A stretch of 39,018 nucleotides of DNA from Aquabacterium sp. (GTDB lineage: Bacteria > Pseudomonadota > Gammaproteobacteria > Burkholderiales > Burkholderiaceae_C), in NCBI RefSeq assembly GCF_030652515.1, contig NZ_JAUSAR010000161.1, positions 1-39,018 on the forward strand. Direction: 5' to 3'. The translations under genes and the position numbers were made by a program. The stretch's first letter is position 1. Each line of letters begins with the position of its first letter. Positions 22,166 to 31,057 of the stretch are shown here, in pieces. Under the pieces are notes generated by a model. That model did no database searches. It worked only from the letters and a program-made list of their open reading frames with translations, and was not told where the DNA came from.

Positions 22166-24092
22166 TCATCGCCTCCACCGCGCTGGCCAGTGAATCGGCC
22201 GCGTTGAAGGCCGACTCGGGTTGGGTGCGGCAAAGCTCTTCCACATGGCTGGCCAGCCACCGCAGGTCATTGACCAGCAGGTTGGCGGCCATGCCTTTGG
22301 TGTTGTGCGCCAGCGAGCGCAACTGGGCCGCATCCTGCTGCTCGGCGGCCTCGCGCAATTGGCGCGGCAGGCCCTGGCTGGTGTCGCGGATGGTCACGAA
22401 CAGGCGATCGATGAACTGCGCGCCCTGTGGGTAGTGGTTGATCAGCGCCTGGCGGTCAATGCCAAACGCGGCGGTGGGTGCGCTGCGTTGTTTTGGCGTG
22501 ATCACTGCAGGTTGCTGGGCGTGCTTGGTGATGTTCTTGACCAACTGGTCGATCATGTAAGGCTTGGTCATGTAGTCGGTCATGCCCGCGGCCATGCCTT
22601 GCTGGCGCGCCACGTCGAAGGCATGCGCCGTCAGGCCGATGATGGGCAGGCCGGGGGTCATGGCCTTGATCTGGCGCGTGGCCTCGTAGCCATCCATGAC
22701 CGGCATCTCGATGTCGCACAGCATCACGTCGAACGCATGGCCAGCGAGCACCTGCTCGACCGCCAGCGCGCCGTTGTCCACGCAGGTGATCAGCGCGCCT
22801 TCTGCGGTCAGCAGGTCGTTCAGCACCATTTGATTCACCGGGTGGTCCTCGGCCACCAGCACCCTCAAGCCTGCCAGGCGAGGGCCGCTCACGGCGGTTT
22901 GACCCGGTGGGCTGTGACGGGGTTCGATGGTGCGCAAAGGCTGATCAGCATGCTGCGCGCCAAACACGGGCAGGTGGATCTCGAAGGTGCTGCCCTGGCC
23001 GGGCGTGCTCCTGGCGCGGATGTCGCCACCCATGATGTCCAGCAAGCGCTTGCAGATCGACAAACCCAGGCCGGTGCCGCCAATGCAGCGTGTGCGGGTG
23101 CCGTCGCCCTGAACGAAGGGCTGGAACAGGTGGGATTGCACCTCGGGCGACATGCCGATGCCGGTGTCCTTCACTTGCAGGACCAGCCAGTGCGCCTGGC
23201 TTTCCACGCGCAAGGTGACGCTGCCGTGCTCGGTGAACTTCACGGCGTTGCTCAGCAGGTTGATCAGCAGCTGGGTGATGCGCAGCTCATCGCCCTTGAA
23301 CGAGTGCGGTACCGACGGGCCTTGCTCCATGCGCAAGGTCAGGCCTTTGGCCTGCGCGCGGGCCGCCACCATGTTCATGGCCTGCTCGATGACCTGCCCC
23401 AGGTCCACGCGGTCGGAATCCAGCACGATCTTGCCCGCCTCGATCTTGGAGAAATCGAGCACGTCGTTGACCAGTGCCAGCAGGTGCTGGCCTGACTCCA
23501 GGATGTCCTTGAAGGTTTGGGCGGCGCGCGGGTCGGTGGTGGCCCGCTCGCCCACTTGCGCCAGGCCCAGCACCGCGTGCAGCGGCGTTCGGATCTCATG
23601 GCTCATGCTGGCGAGGAACTCGCTCTTGGCCTGGCTGGCGGCCTCGGCCTGTTCTTCGGCCAGCTTGATCTGGGTGATGTCGAAGATCATGGCGAAGTAG
23701 CCCTTGACCTGCCCGTCCACCATGTCGGGCACCAGGTGGATTTGCACGTGCTGGTCGCCCAACGAGCCTGGCATGCGCACCACCCGCTCAAACCGCTGAG
23801 GTTCGCCGCGCAGCACGGCCTCGATGTGGGAGCGGTCGAACTCGAAGCGCTCTTCGCCAAGGACCTCGCGCAGGAGTTTGCCGGCGATGTCTTCGCGGGA
23901 GGGGCCCAGCCAGTCGAGGTAAGCGCGGTTGCAGAAGCGGTTGCGCAGCTCGTGGTCCCAGTAGCTGACCCGGCCGGGGATGCCGTCCAGGATGGAGCGC
24001 AGCAGGCGTTTGCGTTCGGTCAGTTGCGCCAGCGCGGCTTGAAGGTGTTGCGCAGAGGCTTCCGCCTCCAGATGAACTGCTGAATCGCCCAT
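22143..24092 (-). CDS. PAS hybrid histidine kinase with receiver and Hpt domain
   Basis: A 649-residue soluble tripartite kinase. Domains: PAS (about 25-145), HisKA with H165 in [12 protein letters not shown], HATPase with [17 protein letters not shown] and [10 protein letters not shown], receiver (about 405-525; AEDHPVN, D460 in [12 protein letters not shown] in YMTKPY) and a C-terminal Hpt with H596 in [11 protein letters not shown]. It is the only protein in the window with its own Hpt, so it can run a complete phosphorelay and might serve the Hpt-less hybrids. The frame is open to 24317, but that would run through a terminator hairpin; the ATG at 24092 follows GGGGGGAA and starts the first family-like sequence. 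ATG at 24122 is an alternative. No output regulator is adjacent. Confidence 0.92.
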
Positions 24093-24200
24093 GCTGGTGT
24101 TCCCCCCCAGATCCGTCGTCATCAGGTCCACGCCAAGCGCGTGTTGGTCCACCAGTATGGACCGGCGTTCGTTCGCCCGCAAGTCGGCCGTTGCTCCCTG

Positions 24201-24237
24201 AAACGACAAATGCCGACGATGAAAGCCATCGTCGGCA
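24201..24237 (-). terminator. Intrinsic terminator after the outer-membrane protein gene
   Basis: TGCCGACGATG (24211-24221) and CATCGTCGGCA (24227-24237) form a perfect 11-bp stem with a 5-nt loop. On the minus strand it is followed by the broken T-tract TTTGTCGTTT. It lies about 110 bp after the stop codon of the outer-membrane protein gene and separates it from the kinase gene, which supports the shorter kinase start. Confidence 0.75.
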
Positions 24238-24345
24238 CCGGGGTTCACACCCTGCCCCTTTGGATGGCCTTTATCGGTGTCCGATGAAAAACCGGGGCGG
24301 TGCCAGCCTGCGGTCAAGCGGGCTGGCCATTCCTTGCTCGAAAGT

Positions 24346-25008
24346 TCAGTAGCGGTAGCTCACGCCCACGCTGACCTGGGGGACAAAACGGATGTCGCCC
24401 ACGCCATCGCGCAGTTTTTGAGTTTCGGCGTCCACGTCGGCCTGCGTCACCAGCCCCGGGTAGTTGGCCACCACGTTCTGCGTGGTCGTGACTTTGGCCT
24501 TGCCGATCATCACGCCCAGGTCGGCCACGAAGCCCAGACCTTGGTCGCGGGCCTGGTGGCCCCAACCCACACCCAGGTAGGGCATGACGCGGGGAAACTT
24601 CAGCTCGGCGTTGAAATAGTCGCCGGCCGTGGGGGTGAGGGTCTGGCTGCCCAGGGTGACCGAGGTGGTGCCATCAAACTGCGATTTCAGGCGGACCCGC
24701 ATGTGGTTGAGGGTCAGCCCGCCCGTCAGGCGAAAGCCGCCTTGCATGGGGAAGTAGTCGGCGAACAGGCCCAGGCGCTGCGCCTTGATGGTGCCCTGGT
24801 ACGTGATGCCCGATTCGGTGAAATGGCGCTTCACGCTGCCCAGGGTGGCCACATCGCCGCGCAGCCCCCATTGGCTGTTCACGCTGTGCGCATAGCCCAG
24901 CATCACGCCGGGGATGCCCACGTTGGCGTAGGACTCGCCAGCTTGGGCGGTGGTGGTGCTCAGGCCCGCCAGGAGGGCGGTCAATGCCAGGCGTTGGTTC
25001 AGGGTCAT
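24346..25008 (-). CDS. Small outer-membrane beta-barrel protein
   Basis: A 220-residue protein. MTLNQRLALTALLAGL...TAQA forms a signal peptide with an AQA cleavage site near residue 23. The mature part alternates hydrophobic residues in about eight strands (for example QRLGLFADYF and GGLTLNHMRVRL) and ends in aromatic VSYRY, the C-terminal signal of Bam-assembled barrels. The ATG at 25008 follows AGGACGAGG; the open frame upstream (to 25074) lacks signal character. It lies 106 bp downstream of the AraC-type gene on the same strand and carries its own candidate promoter. Size recalls OmpW/AlkL-type barrels that pass hydrophobic substrates, and the hydroxylase operon is close, but I do not see OmpW signatures; that role is only a guess. 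Confidence 0.82.
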   Translation of the reverse strand: MTLNQRLALTALLAGLSTTTAQAGESYANVGIPGVMLGYAHSVNSQWGLRGDVATLGSVKRHFTESGITYQGTIKAQRLGLFADYFPMQGGFRLTGGLTLNHMRVRLKSQFDGTTSVTLGSQTLTPTAGDYFNAELKFPRVMPYLGVGWGHQARDQGLGFVADLGVMIGKAKVTTTQNVVANYPGLVTQADVDAETQKLRDGVGDIRFVPQVSVGVSYRY

Positions 25009-25040
25009 GGGGCCTCGTCCTGTGTGTGTTGTCAACCTAG

Positions 25041-25074
25041 CCTGCCAATGTAGGCAGGATCTGCGTCCGGCCAA
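25041..25074 (-). promoter_or_regulatory. Candidate promoter with overlapping inverted repeat for the outer-membrane protein
   Basis: On the minus strand TTGGCC (25069-25074), a 16-bp spacer and TACATT (25047-25052) resemble sigma-70 boxes at 4 of 6 each. The -10 forms the loop of a perfect inverted repeat, CCTGCC-N6-GGCAGG (25041-25058), an arrangement suited to repression by a dimeric protein. The regulator is unknown. Confidence 0.4.
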
Positions 25075-25114
25075 CGCCGCTGAACCTGCGAAAAACCAGG
25101 CCTTATCCCGAGAG

Positions 25115-26131
25115 TCAAGGATTCAGGCGGTTGCACTGGTCTCTGTATTCCGACGGGGCCACGCCTTCCCAGCGCTTGAAGGCCCGCCGGAAGTTGGCTT
25201 GGTCGTTGTAACCCAGGCTGTAGGCAATCTCCTGGATCGACAGTTGCCGGCCTTTCAGGTGCTGCACGGCCAGCATGTGGCGCACTTCTTCGAGGAGGTC
25301 GTGGTAGGAGCTTTTTTCATCCAGCAGCCGCCGGTGCAGTGTGCGCGGCGTCAGGTGGAAGAGCCGCGCCGTGACCTGCAGCGAAGGGAAGCCGTTCTGC
25401 CGCTCCAGCAGGATGCGGCGGACCCGGGCGCTCATGGACGTTTGCTCGGCGCGCTTGTCGAGCTCACGCTGGCAGATGCGCGCAGCTTCTTCAAAACTGG
25501 CCGGGTCGGCCGTGCTCAGCGGCTCGTCCAGCACGTGCACGGGCACCGCGAAGCCAGTCCACGACTGGCCGTAGTGAACCTCGCACTTGAACATGTCCCG
25601 GGCCAGGGCCGCATGCTCGGGCTCGGGGATGCTGAAGCAGACCCGCGTGACCTGGCATTGGCCCATGGTGAGGTGGTCAAGCAGGTTCTTGACCGTCAAC
25701 ACGATGGCCTCCATCACGGCGGTTTCGATCTCGCCCATGGGGTGGGTCGGTTCGAAGATGAGCTCCAGTTCGCCATCCCGGATGCGGTGACTGACCGACA
25801 CCAGCGTGGTCCGCACGCCAATGAAGCGCTCGAACAGGTCCATGGCCTGGCGCAGGGTGCCGCTGTTCATCGCGGCATAACCCAGCATGCCGTGCGTGTT
25901 GATGCGCAGGCGTTCGCCGACCAGCAGGCCCAGGGCCGGCTCATCGGAGAGCCGCAAGCCCTCGCTCATCAGGCGCTGGAAGGTCTGGTAGTTCAGACCC
26001 CGCGTGGAGTCGGCCAGATCGGCTTCGGTCAGGCCAGCCTGTGCCAACCAGTGCGGGACGTCGATGTTCATCCCCGCGACCAGATCGGCGATGAGTCGGA
26101 CATAGTGAACGGGGAGCGTGAAATCTGGCAC
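25115..26131 (-). CDS. AraC-family transcriptional regulator of the hydroxylase operon (putative)
   Basis: A 338-residue regulator from the chosen start. It has an N-terminal Arabinose_bd-type domain (about 1-220, FTLPVHYVRLIADLVAG at the start), as in OruR/ArgR-like activators, and a C-terminal AraC double helix-turn-helix (about 235-335) with LFHLTPRTLHRRL and the signature IAYSLGYNDQANFRRAFKRWEG. It is divergent from the reductase-hydroxylase operon, the usual position of a local activator. The start is uncertain: the frame extends to a TTG at 26173, but that would place the promoter-like direct repeats inside the gene, so GTG at 26131 is preferred. Neither has a good ribosome-binding site. 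Its ligand is probably the operon substrate or a product (inference). Confidence 0.9.
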   Translation of the reverse strand: MPDFTLPVHYVRLIADLVAGMNIDVPHWLAQAGLTEADLADSTRGLNYQTFQRLMSEGLRLSDEPALGLLVGERLRINTHGMLGYAAMNSGTLRQAMDLFERFIGVRTTLVSVSHRIRDGELELIFEPTHPMGEIETAVMEAIVLTVKNLLDHLTMGQCQVTRVCFSIPEPEHAALARDMFKCEVHYGQSWTGFAVPVHVLDEPLSTADPASFEEAARICQRELDKRAEQTSMSARVRRILLERQNGFPSLQVTARLFHLTPRTLHRRLLDEKSSYHDLLEEVRHMLAVQHLKGRQLSIQEIAYSLGYNDQANFRRAFKRWEGVAPSEYRDQCNRLNP

Positions 26132-26137
26132 CGGGGC

Positions 26138-26167
26138 ATTGTCAATAAATGACCCGTTAATGTCAAT
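26138..26167. promoter_or_regulatory. Candidate AraC-type operator: 21-bp-spaced direct repeats
   Basis: TGTCAAT occurs at 26140-26146 and 26161-26167, exactly 21 bp (two helical turns) apart; with flanks the repeats are ATTGTCAAT and AATGTCAAT, 8 of 9 identical. AraC-family monomers with two helix-turn-helix motifs commonly bind such head-to-tail half-sites. The site lies in the divergent promoter region about 85-115 bp before the reductase start codon. On the minus strand the same repeats contain TTGACA hexamers that could be -35 elements for the regulator, giving autoregulation. Confidence 0.55.
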
Positions 26168-26251
26168 CCGCAACCTCGCGCGAAAGGCTTGGGATTTTTA
26201 CCATTCACCCATCGTCAGCCATGGTGCCGACCCAGCGTCCGCCGAGGAACC

Positions 26252-27283
26252 ATGTTTTCATTCTTCTCACGCAAAGGCCCCGTCACCGCGCACATCAACG
26301 CGGTGCCGGTCACGGTCAACCCCAAGGAGACCCTGCTGCAGGCCGCTTTGCGCCAGGGCATCGACTTCCCGCACAGCTGCCGGGTGGGGGGCTGCGCCTC
26401 GTGCAAGTGCAAGCTGGTCGAAGGCAAGGTCAAGGAGCTGACCCAGACCAGCTACATCCTGTCCGACCAGGACCTGGACCAGGGCTACATCCTGGCCTGC
26501 CAGAGCGTGCCGCAGGGCGATGTGCGCATCGAGTTGGACCTGTCCGCCCAAGCCGCCAAGCGCCGTGTCGAGGGCCGGGTCATCGGCCAGGACCGGCTCA
26601 CCAGCGACATCGTCCGCCTGCGTGTGCAATTGGATGAATCATTGCCCTACAAGGCGGGTCAGTTCGCCAACATCGGCATCGCGTCCCAGCCCGGCGTGAG
26701 CCGCAGCTACTCGTTCGCCACTGCGGTTCAGCCTGATGCGCAGGTGAGCTTCTTCGTGCGCAAGGTGCCCGATGGCCAGTTCTCATCCCTGATCAACGAC
26801 GCCAATGTGCTGGGTCAGGCCATGAGCATCGAAGGCCCGATGGGCGACTTCTGGTTGCGCCCGGCCGAGGCCCCCTTGCTGCTCATCGCGGGTGGCAGCG
26901 GCCTGGCCCCCGTGCTGGCCATCCTGCAGGATGCGCTGGACAGCGGTGTGAGTCGCCCGGTGACCTTGCTGTTCGGGGCCCGCCGCCAGGGCGACCTCTA
27001 CGCCCTCGACACGATCCAGACCATCGCGCGCCAATGGCCCGCGGCGTTCCACTTCGTGCCGGTGTTGTCGGAAGAGCCCGAAGGCTCCAGCTGGCCAGGC
27101 CTGCGCGGCCTGGTGACTGGCCAGGTCGCTGCGCACCTCCAGGAGGGCGCCCATGCCTACCTGTGCGGCCCGCCCGCCATGATCGACAGCGCCGTGAACA
27201 TCCTGCGTGACCACGGCGTGCCGCGCGACCACATCCACGCAGACCGATTCACCACCCAGCAAGACGTTCTCGTCACCGCCTGA
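26252..27283 (+). CDS. Ferredoxin-NADH reductase, electron-transfer partner of the hydroxylase (XylA-like)
   Basis: A 343-residue flavo-iron-sulfur protein that should pass electrons from NAD(P)H through FAD and a [2Fe-2S] cluster to the membrane hydroxylase. A plant-type ferredoxin domain comes first (about 9-95), with cluster ligands C43, C48, C51 and C83 (CRVGGCASC, then ACQS), followed by an FAD-binding barrel (RSYSFAT, about 105-200) and a nucleotide-binding domain (GGSGLAPVLAIL, ending CGPPAMI). XylA of xylene monooxygenase and the phenol and benzoate reductases share this order and length. The ATG at 26252 follows GAGGAA and begins the ferredoxin domain. The hydroxylase gene starts 13 bp after its stop, so the two are cotranscribed. 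Confidence 0.93.
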   Translation: MFSFFSRKGPVTAHINAVPVTVNPKETLLQAALRQGIDFPHSCRVGGCASCKCKLVEGKVKELTQTSYILSDQDLDQGYILACQSVPQGDVRIELDLSAQAAKRRVEGRVIGQDRLTSDIVRLRVQLDESLPYKAGQFANIGIASQPGVSRSYSFATAVQPDAQVSFFVRKVPDGQFSSLINDANVLGQAMSIEGPMGDFWLRPAEAPLLLIAGGSGLAPVLAILQDALDSGVSRPVTLLFGARRQGDLYALDTIQTIARQWPAAFHFVPVLSEEPEGSSWPGLRGLVTGQVAAHLQEGAHAYLCGPPAMIDSAVNILRDHGVPRDHIHADRFTTQQDVLVTA

Positions 27284-27296
27284 AAGCACCACCACC

Positions 27297-28499
27297 ATGA
27301 TGTTCTTTCACTACCTCAAGTACTTCCTCTTCCACGCGATCGGCTTTTTCTCGCTGGCCTTGCTGCTCGCGGGTGGCGCCTACATCACGGCCGGTGTGTT
27401 ATTGGTGCTGGCCGTCTACCTGATTGGCGATGGCCTGTTGGGCGACGACACCTCCACGCCCAAGTTCAAGCACCCCGGCATCCTGACCGTGCAGTTGTGG
27501 ATGGCTTTGCCACTGCTCTCGCTGATCGTGTTCACGGCCGTCTGGTCCGTCAGTGCTGGCGATCCCTTCGGGTATGGCGCTTTCGTCACCCAGCTCACCG
27601 GCTATGACGTCATTGCCGCGCGGGATGCCACCTTCTGGGCGCACCGCATCTCCATCTGGCTCGGCGCTGGCCTGATGATCGGCATGATCGGCACGATCAC
27701 CGCCCACGAACTGACGCACCGTACCTGGGACCCGGTCTCGATGTTCATTGGCCGCTGGCTGCTGGCCTTCAGCTTCGACACCATCTTCGCGATCGAACAT
27801 GTGTATGGCCACCACCGCTATGTGTCGACCAAGGAAGACCCGGCCACGGCGCCGCGCGGCCGCAATGTCTATACCCACATCGTGGCGTCGACCATCAAAG
27901 GCAACATCAGCGCGTGGAACATCGAGGCCAAGCGCCTCAAGCGTGCTGGCCAGGGCTTGTTCTCGTGGCACAACGCCGTGATCCGTGGCCACGGCATGAG
28001 CCTGCTGCTGGTGGCCGCCGCCTATGCCATCGGTGGCTGGGCCGGTGCGGGCTTCTTCGTGGCCTGTGCGCTGTGGGGCAAGTCGCTGTTGGAAATCGTC
28101 AACTACATGGAGCACTACGGCATGGTGCGCGACCCGGATGCGCCGGTGCAGCCCCGCCACTCCTGGAACACGAACAAGCGCATCAGCTCGTGGGCGATGT
28201 TCAACCTGACCCGCCACTCGCATCACCACGCCCAAGGCGAAGTGCCTTATCAGGACCTCAAGCCTTTCCCTGATGCCCCCATGATGATCAACGGCTACCT
28301 GACCACCATCATGGTGGCCATGCTCCCGCCGCTGTGGCACAAGCTGATGACCCCCAAAGTGTTGGCCTGGGACCGCGACTACGCCAGCCCTCGCGAGCGC
28401 CAATTGGCCGCCGAGGCCAATGCGGCCAGCGGTATCCCGGCAATGATGGCCATGGCGGCACGCCAGCAATCGGGCGAGCAGGTCAAGGCGGCGGCCTGA
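27297..28499 (+). CDS. alkB: AlkB/XylM-family membrane di-iron hydroxylase
   Basis: A 400-residue integral-membrane non-haem di-iron monooxygenase. Hydrophobic segments lie near residues 5-45, 65-85, 110-135, 155-170 and 225-260. All histidine boxes are present: HELTH (137-141), EHVYGHH (167-173), NYMEHYG (269-275) and RHSHHH (307-311). It should insert one O2 atom into an alkyl or aryl-methyl C-H bond, with electrons from the adjacent reductase. From memory, the central part (WNTNKRISSWAMFNLTRH) resembles AlkB while the C-terminus (LAWDRDYASPRERQLAAEAN) resembles XylM of the TOL pathway, so the substrate (n-alkane, alkylbenzene or another hydrophobe) is open. Start ATG at 27297, with a second ATG at 27300; the ribosome-binding site is weak. 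Confidence 0.93.
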   Translation: MMFFHYLKYFLFHAIGFFSLALLLAGGAYITAGVLLVLAVYLIGDGLLGDDTSTPKFKHPGILTVQLWMALPLLSLIVFTAVWSVSAGDPFGYGAFVTQLTGYDVIAARDATFWAHRISIWLGAGLMIGMIGTITAHELTHRTWDPVSMFIGRWLLAFSFDTIFAIEHVYGHHRYVSTKEDPATAPRGRNVYTHIVASTIKGNISAWNIEAKRLKRAGQGLFSWHNAVIRGHGMSLLLVAAAYAIGGWAGAGFFVACALWGKSLLEIVNYMEHYGMVRDPDAPVQPRHSWNTNKRISSWAMFNLTRHSHHHAQGEVPYQDLKPFPDAPMMINGYLTTIMVAMLPPLWHKLMTPKVLAWDRDYASPRERQLAAEANAASGIPAMMAMAARQQSGEQVKAAA

Positions 28500-28556
28500 G
28501 CCAATCCCGGTGCGGCCAGGTGGTCGTCAGTGCGCCAATGGGTGCTCAATGTGCCC

Positions 28557-28583
28557 TCAAGTCGCGGTGCTTCGTGCCGAAAA
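28557..28583 (+). promoter_or_regulatory. Candidate sigma-28 (FliA) promoter of the MCP-EAL pair
   Basis: TCAAGTCG (28557-28564), 11-bp spacer, GCCGAAAA (28576-28583). The -10 matches 7 of 8 bases of GCCGATAA, the -35 has the TCAAG core seen in pseudomonad and burkholderial FliA sites, and the spacer is exact. It lies about 75 bp before the MCP start codon, as expected for a chemotaxis gene of the late flagellar class. Confidence 0.65.
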
Positions 28584-28658
28584 TGAGTTGCGCCTTCATG
28601 GTTGATGAAACTCCATCAGCCGGTGTGCCCAACATTCAGCCTCGGCCCGGGAAACAGC

Positions 28659-30221
28659 ATGACCTTCAATCAGATGACGGTGGGCAAGCGCCTGTCCGTC
28701 GGTTTCGGCTTGGTGTTGACCATTCTCGTGGCGGTCACCGGGGTGGCCATCGTCAAGGTCCAGGCGATCAACGCCGCACTGCGTGCCAACAGCGAGGAAC
28801 ACGCCTCGATTCAACGGTTTGCCATCAACTTCCGAGGTTCGGCGCATGACCGCTCGATCGCCATCCGCGATGTGGTGCTGAGCACCTCACCTGCCGACCG
28901 GCAAAAAGAGGTGGCGGCCATCGAGAAGTTGGCGGCGTTTTATGCCCAATCAGCCGGCCCTCTGGAACAGCTGATTGGAACAGCCGAAGACTCGGCCGAA
29001 CTGAAGCAGCTCTATGGGGCCATCAAGGACATTGAGGCGCAAGCCGTGGCGACCACGAAGTCGATCACCGACATGGTGGACAAGGGCGATGCGGGCGCGC
29101 AAGGCCTGTTGTGGTCACAGGCCAAGCCGCAGTACGTGCAGTGGCTGGGCGCCATCAACAAGCTGATCGACTTTGAAGAGTCGCGCATTCAGATTCAAAA
29201 CAAGGTGGCGCAGGATCAAGCCGACGGCTTTCTGGCCGTGATGCTGGCAGCACTGACCATTGCGCTGGCTTGTGGCGTGGGCTTGGCATGGTCCATCTCT
29301 CGCAGCATCGTCAGGCAGCTGGGGGCCGAGCCAGAAGCCTTGGGCAATGCCGCCAGACGCGTGTCGGCCGGTGACCTTCATCCCGTGCCTGGCGCCGCGC
29401 AGGCACCGGTCGACAGCGTGTTGGCCTCCTTGGGGGTGATGCAGGCCAGTCTGGCGCAGGTGGTGGGTCAGGTGCGGGAGGCCTCCGACTCGATCGCCAC
29501 GGGGTCGTCAGAAATTGCCATGGGCAATTCTGACTTGTCGCAGCGCACCGAGCAGCAAGCTTCCAACTTGCAGCAGACTTCGGCTTCGATGGTGCAGATG
29601 AATGCCAGCGTGAAGACCAACGCCGACACCGCGCGCCAAGCCACCCAGCTGGCCACATCGGCCAGTGCGGCCGCTGAAAAGGGAGGCCAGGTGGTCCATC
29701 AAGTGGTCTCCACCATGGACGACATCACCGCCAGCTCCAAGAAGATTGTCGACATCATCGGGGTCATCGATGGCATCGCTTTTCAGACCAACATCCTTGC
29801 CTTGAATGCGGCGGTCGAGGCCGCCCGCGCGGGTGAGCAGGGCCGCGGCTTTGCCGTGGTGGCCAGCGAAGTCCGGAGTCTGGCCCAGCGAAGCGCCGAG
29901 GCGGCCAAGGAAATCAAATCGCTGATTGGGGCCAGTGTGGAAAAGGTCGAAGTCGGTTCACGGCTGGTCGAGGACGCTGGTGTGACCATGGACGACATCG
30001 TGGCCCAAGTTCGGCGTGTGTCCGACTTGATCGGTGAGATCAGCGCCTCCACCATTGAGCAGACCAGCGGGATTGGGCAGGTCAGTGATGCGGTGAGTCA
30101 GCTTGATCAGTCCACTCAGCAAAATGCGGCCCTGGTTGAGGAAAGTGCCGCCGCGGCTGAAAGCCTCAAGCAACAGGCGGCCCGTTTGTCGGAAGTGGTT
30201 CGGGTTTTCAAGCTCCTGTGA
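28659..30221 (+). CDS. Methyl-accepting chemotaxis protein
   Basis: A 520-residue chemoreceptor. TM1 (about 12-33), a periplasmic four-helix bundle of the 4HB_MCP type (about 34-188), TM2 (about 190-212), a HAMP region (about 213-265) and a long cytosolic signalling coil whose hairpin tip reads [20 protein letters not shown], with [19 protein letters not shown] after it. The C-terminus ends at VVRVFKLL without the NWETF-type pentapeptide that docks CheR and CheB, so adaptation enzymes must reach it differently. The ATG at 28659 follows GGGAAA and begins the typical short N-terminus; the open frame from 28602 is not needed. The stop overlaps the next gene at GTGA. Confidence 0.95.
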   Translation: MTFNQMTVGKRLSVGFGLVLTILVAVTGVAIVKVQAINAALRANSEEHASIQRFAINFRGSAHDRSIAIRDVVLSTSPADRQKEVAAIEKLAAFYAQSAGPLEQLIGTAEDSAELKQLYGAIKDIEAQAVATTKSITDMVDKGDAGAQGLLWSQAKPQYVQWLGAINKLIDFEESRIQIQNKVAQDQADGFLAVMLAALTIALACGVGLAWSISRSIVRQLGAEPEALGNAARRVSAGDLHPVPGAAQAPVDSVLASLGVMQASLAQVVGQVREASDSIATGSSEIAMGNSDLSQRTEQQASNLQQTSASMVQMNASVKTNADTARQATQLATSASAAAEKGGQVVHQVVSTMDDITASSKKIVDIIGVIDGIAFQTNILALNAAVEAARAGEQGRGFAVVASEVRSLAQRSAEAAKEIKSLIGASVEKVEVGSRLVEDAGVTMDDIVAQVRRVSDLIGEISASTIEQTSGIGQVSDAVSQLDQSTQQNAALVEESAAAAESLKQQAARLSEVVRVFKLL

Positions 30222-31057
30222 CCACCGTGAAGTCCCCCAGAATCATCACCATGGGCAACCCTTCTTTTCCTGCTGGCTTCATCCCGCTGTCTGGCACCCC
30301 GCAAGACTGCAGCGATTGCGGCAAGGCCGAGCGTGTCGGGTTCGATTTTGACTACGCCTTCCAGCCCATTGTCGACTTGGACCGCCACGAGGTCTTTGCC
30401 CACGAGGCCTTGGTGCGCGGACCCAATGGCGAAGGGGCCATGACCGTCCTGTCCCAGGTCAACGAGCAAAACCGCTACAGGTTCGACCAGGCTTGCCGGG
30501 TCAAGGCCATCAAGGGCGCCAAACGGCTGGGCATGCAGCAGCGCGTCTCCATCAATTTCCTGCCCAACGCCATCTACAAGCCGGAGCTGTGCATTCGCAC
30601 CACGCTGGAGGCGGCACGGACGCATGGATTTCCGGTCGACCAGATCATCTTCGAGGTGACCGAGGGCGAGCGGGTGGAGGACGGCCCCTGGTTTGCCCAA
30701 ATCCTGCGCGAGTACAAACGCTGCGGCTTCATGACCGCCATCGATGATTTTGGCGCTGGTTACGCTGGTTTGACCTTGCTGGCCGATTTCCAACCCGACT
30801 TGATCAAGCTCGACATGGCCTTGGTGAGGAACATCGATGCCAGCCCGGCGCGGCAGATGATTGTGCGCAGCTTGGTGCGGATGTGTCACGACCTGGGTGT
30901 CCGGGTCATCGCCGAAGGCATTGAGACGGCCAACGAGCGAGATTTTCTGCACGACGCCGGGATTCGGCTGATGCAAGGCTACTTGTTCGCCCGTCCCGCC
31001 TTCCAGGCCATGGCCGTGGTGGATGCATCCACCTGGGGCCCTGGGGTCAGAGTTTGA
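30218..31057 (+). CDS. EAL-domain c-di-GMP phosphodiesterase
   Basis: A 279-residue protein from the GTG start (or 268 residues from ATG at 30251; neither has a strong ribosome-binding site). A short N-terminus with a CSDC cysteine pair (about 31-34) leads into a full EAL domain. Catalytic features are present: E63 in HEALVRG, N in SINFLPN, E in IFEVTEGE, the DDFGAGY loop, K in LIKLDMA and E in AEGIE, so hydrolysis of c-di-GMP to pGpG is expected. No TM segment or sensory domain is seen; the CxxC could bind metal or sense redox (inference). The GTGA overlap with the MCP gene suggests one operon, tying chemotaxis to c-di-GMP removal. It converges on xth with an 11-bp overlap. Confidence 0.92.
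   Translation: MTTVKSPRIITMGNPSFPAGFIPLSGTPQDCSDCGKAERVGFDFDYAFQPIVDLDRHEVFAHEALVRGPNGEGAMTVLSQVNEQNRYRFDQACRVKAIKGAKRLGMQQRVSINFLPNAIYKPELCIRTTLEAARTHGFPVDQIIFEVTEGERVEDGPWFAQILREYKRCGFMTAIDDFGAGYAGLTLLADFQPDLIKLDMALVRNIDASPARQMIVRSLVRMCHDLGVRVIAEGIETANERDFLHDAGIRLMQGYLFARPAFQAMAVVDASTWGPGVRV

Noticed and set aside
24093..24317. N-terminal extension of the PAS-Hpt kinase
   Set aside because: It would run through the perfect 11-bp terminator stem at 24211-24237 and has no family-like sequence; the start at 24092 has a ribosome-binding site.
28600..28621. Hairpin GGTTGATG/CATCAGCC between the hydroxylase and MCP genes as a terminator
   Set aside because: The stem includes a G-T pair and no T-tract follows; it also lies downstream of the sigma-28 promoter, where a terminator would be counter-productive.
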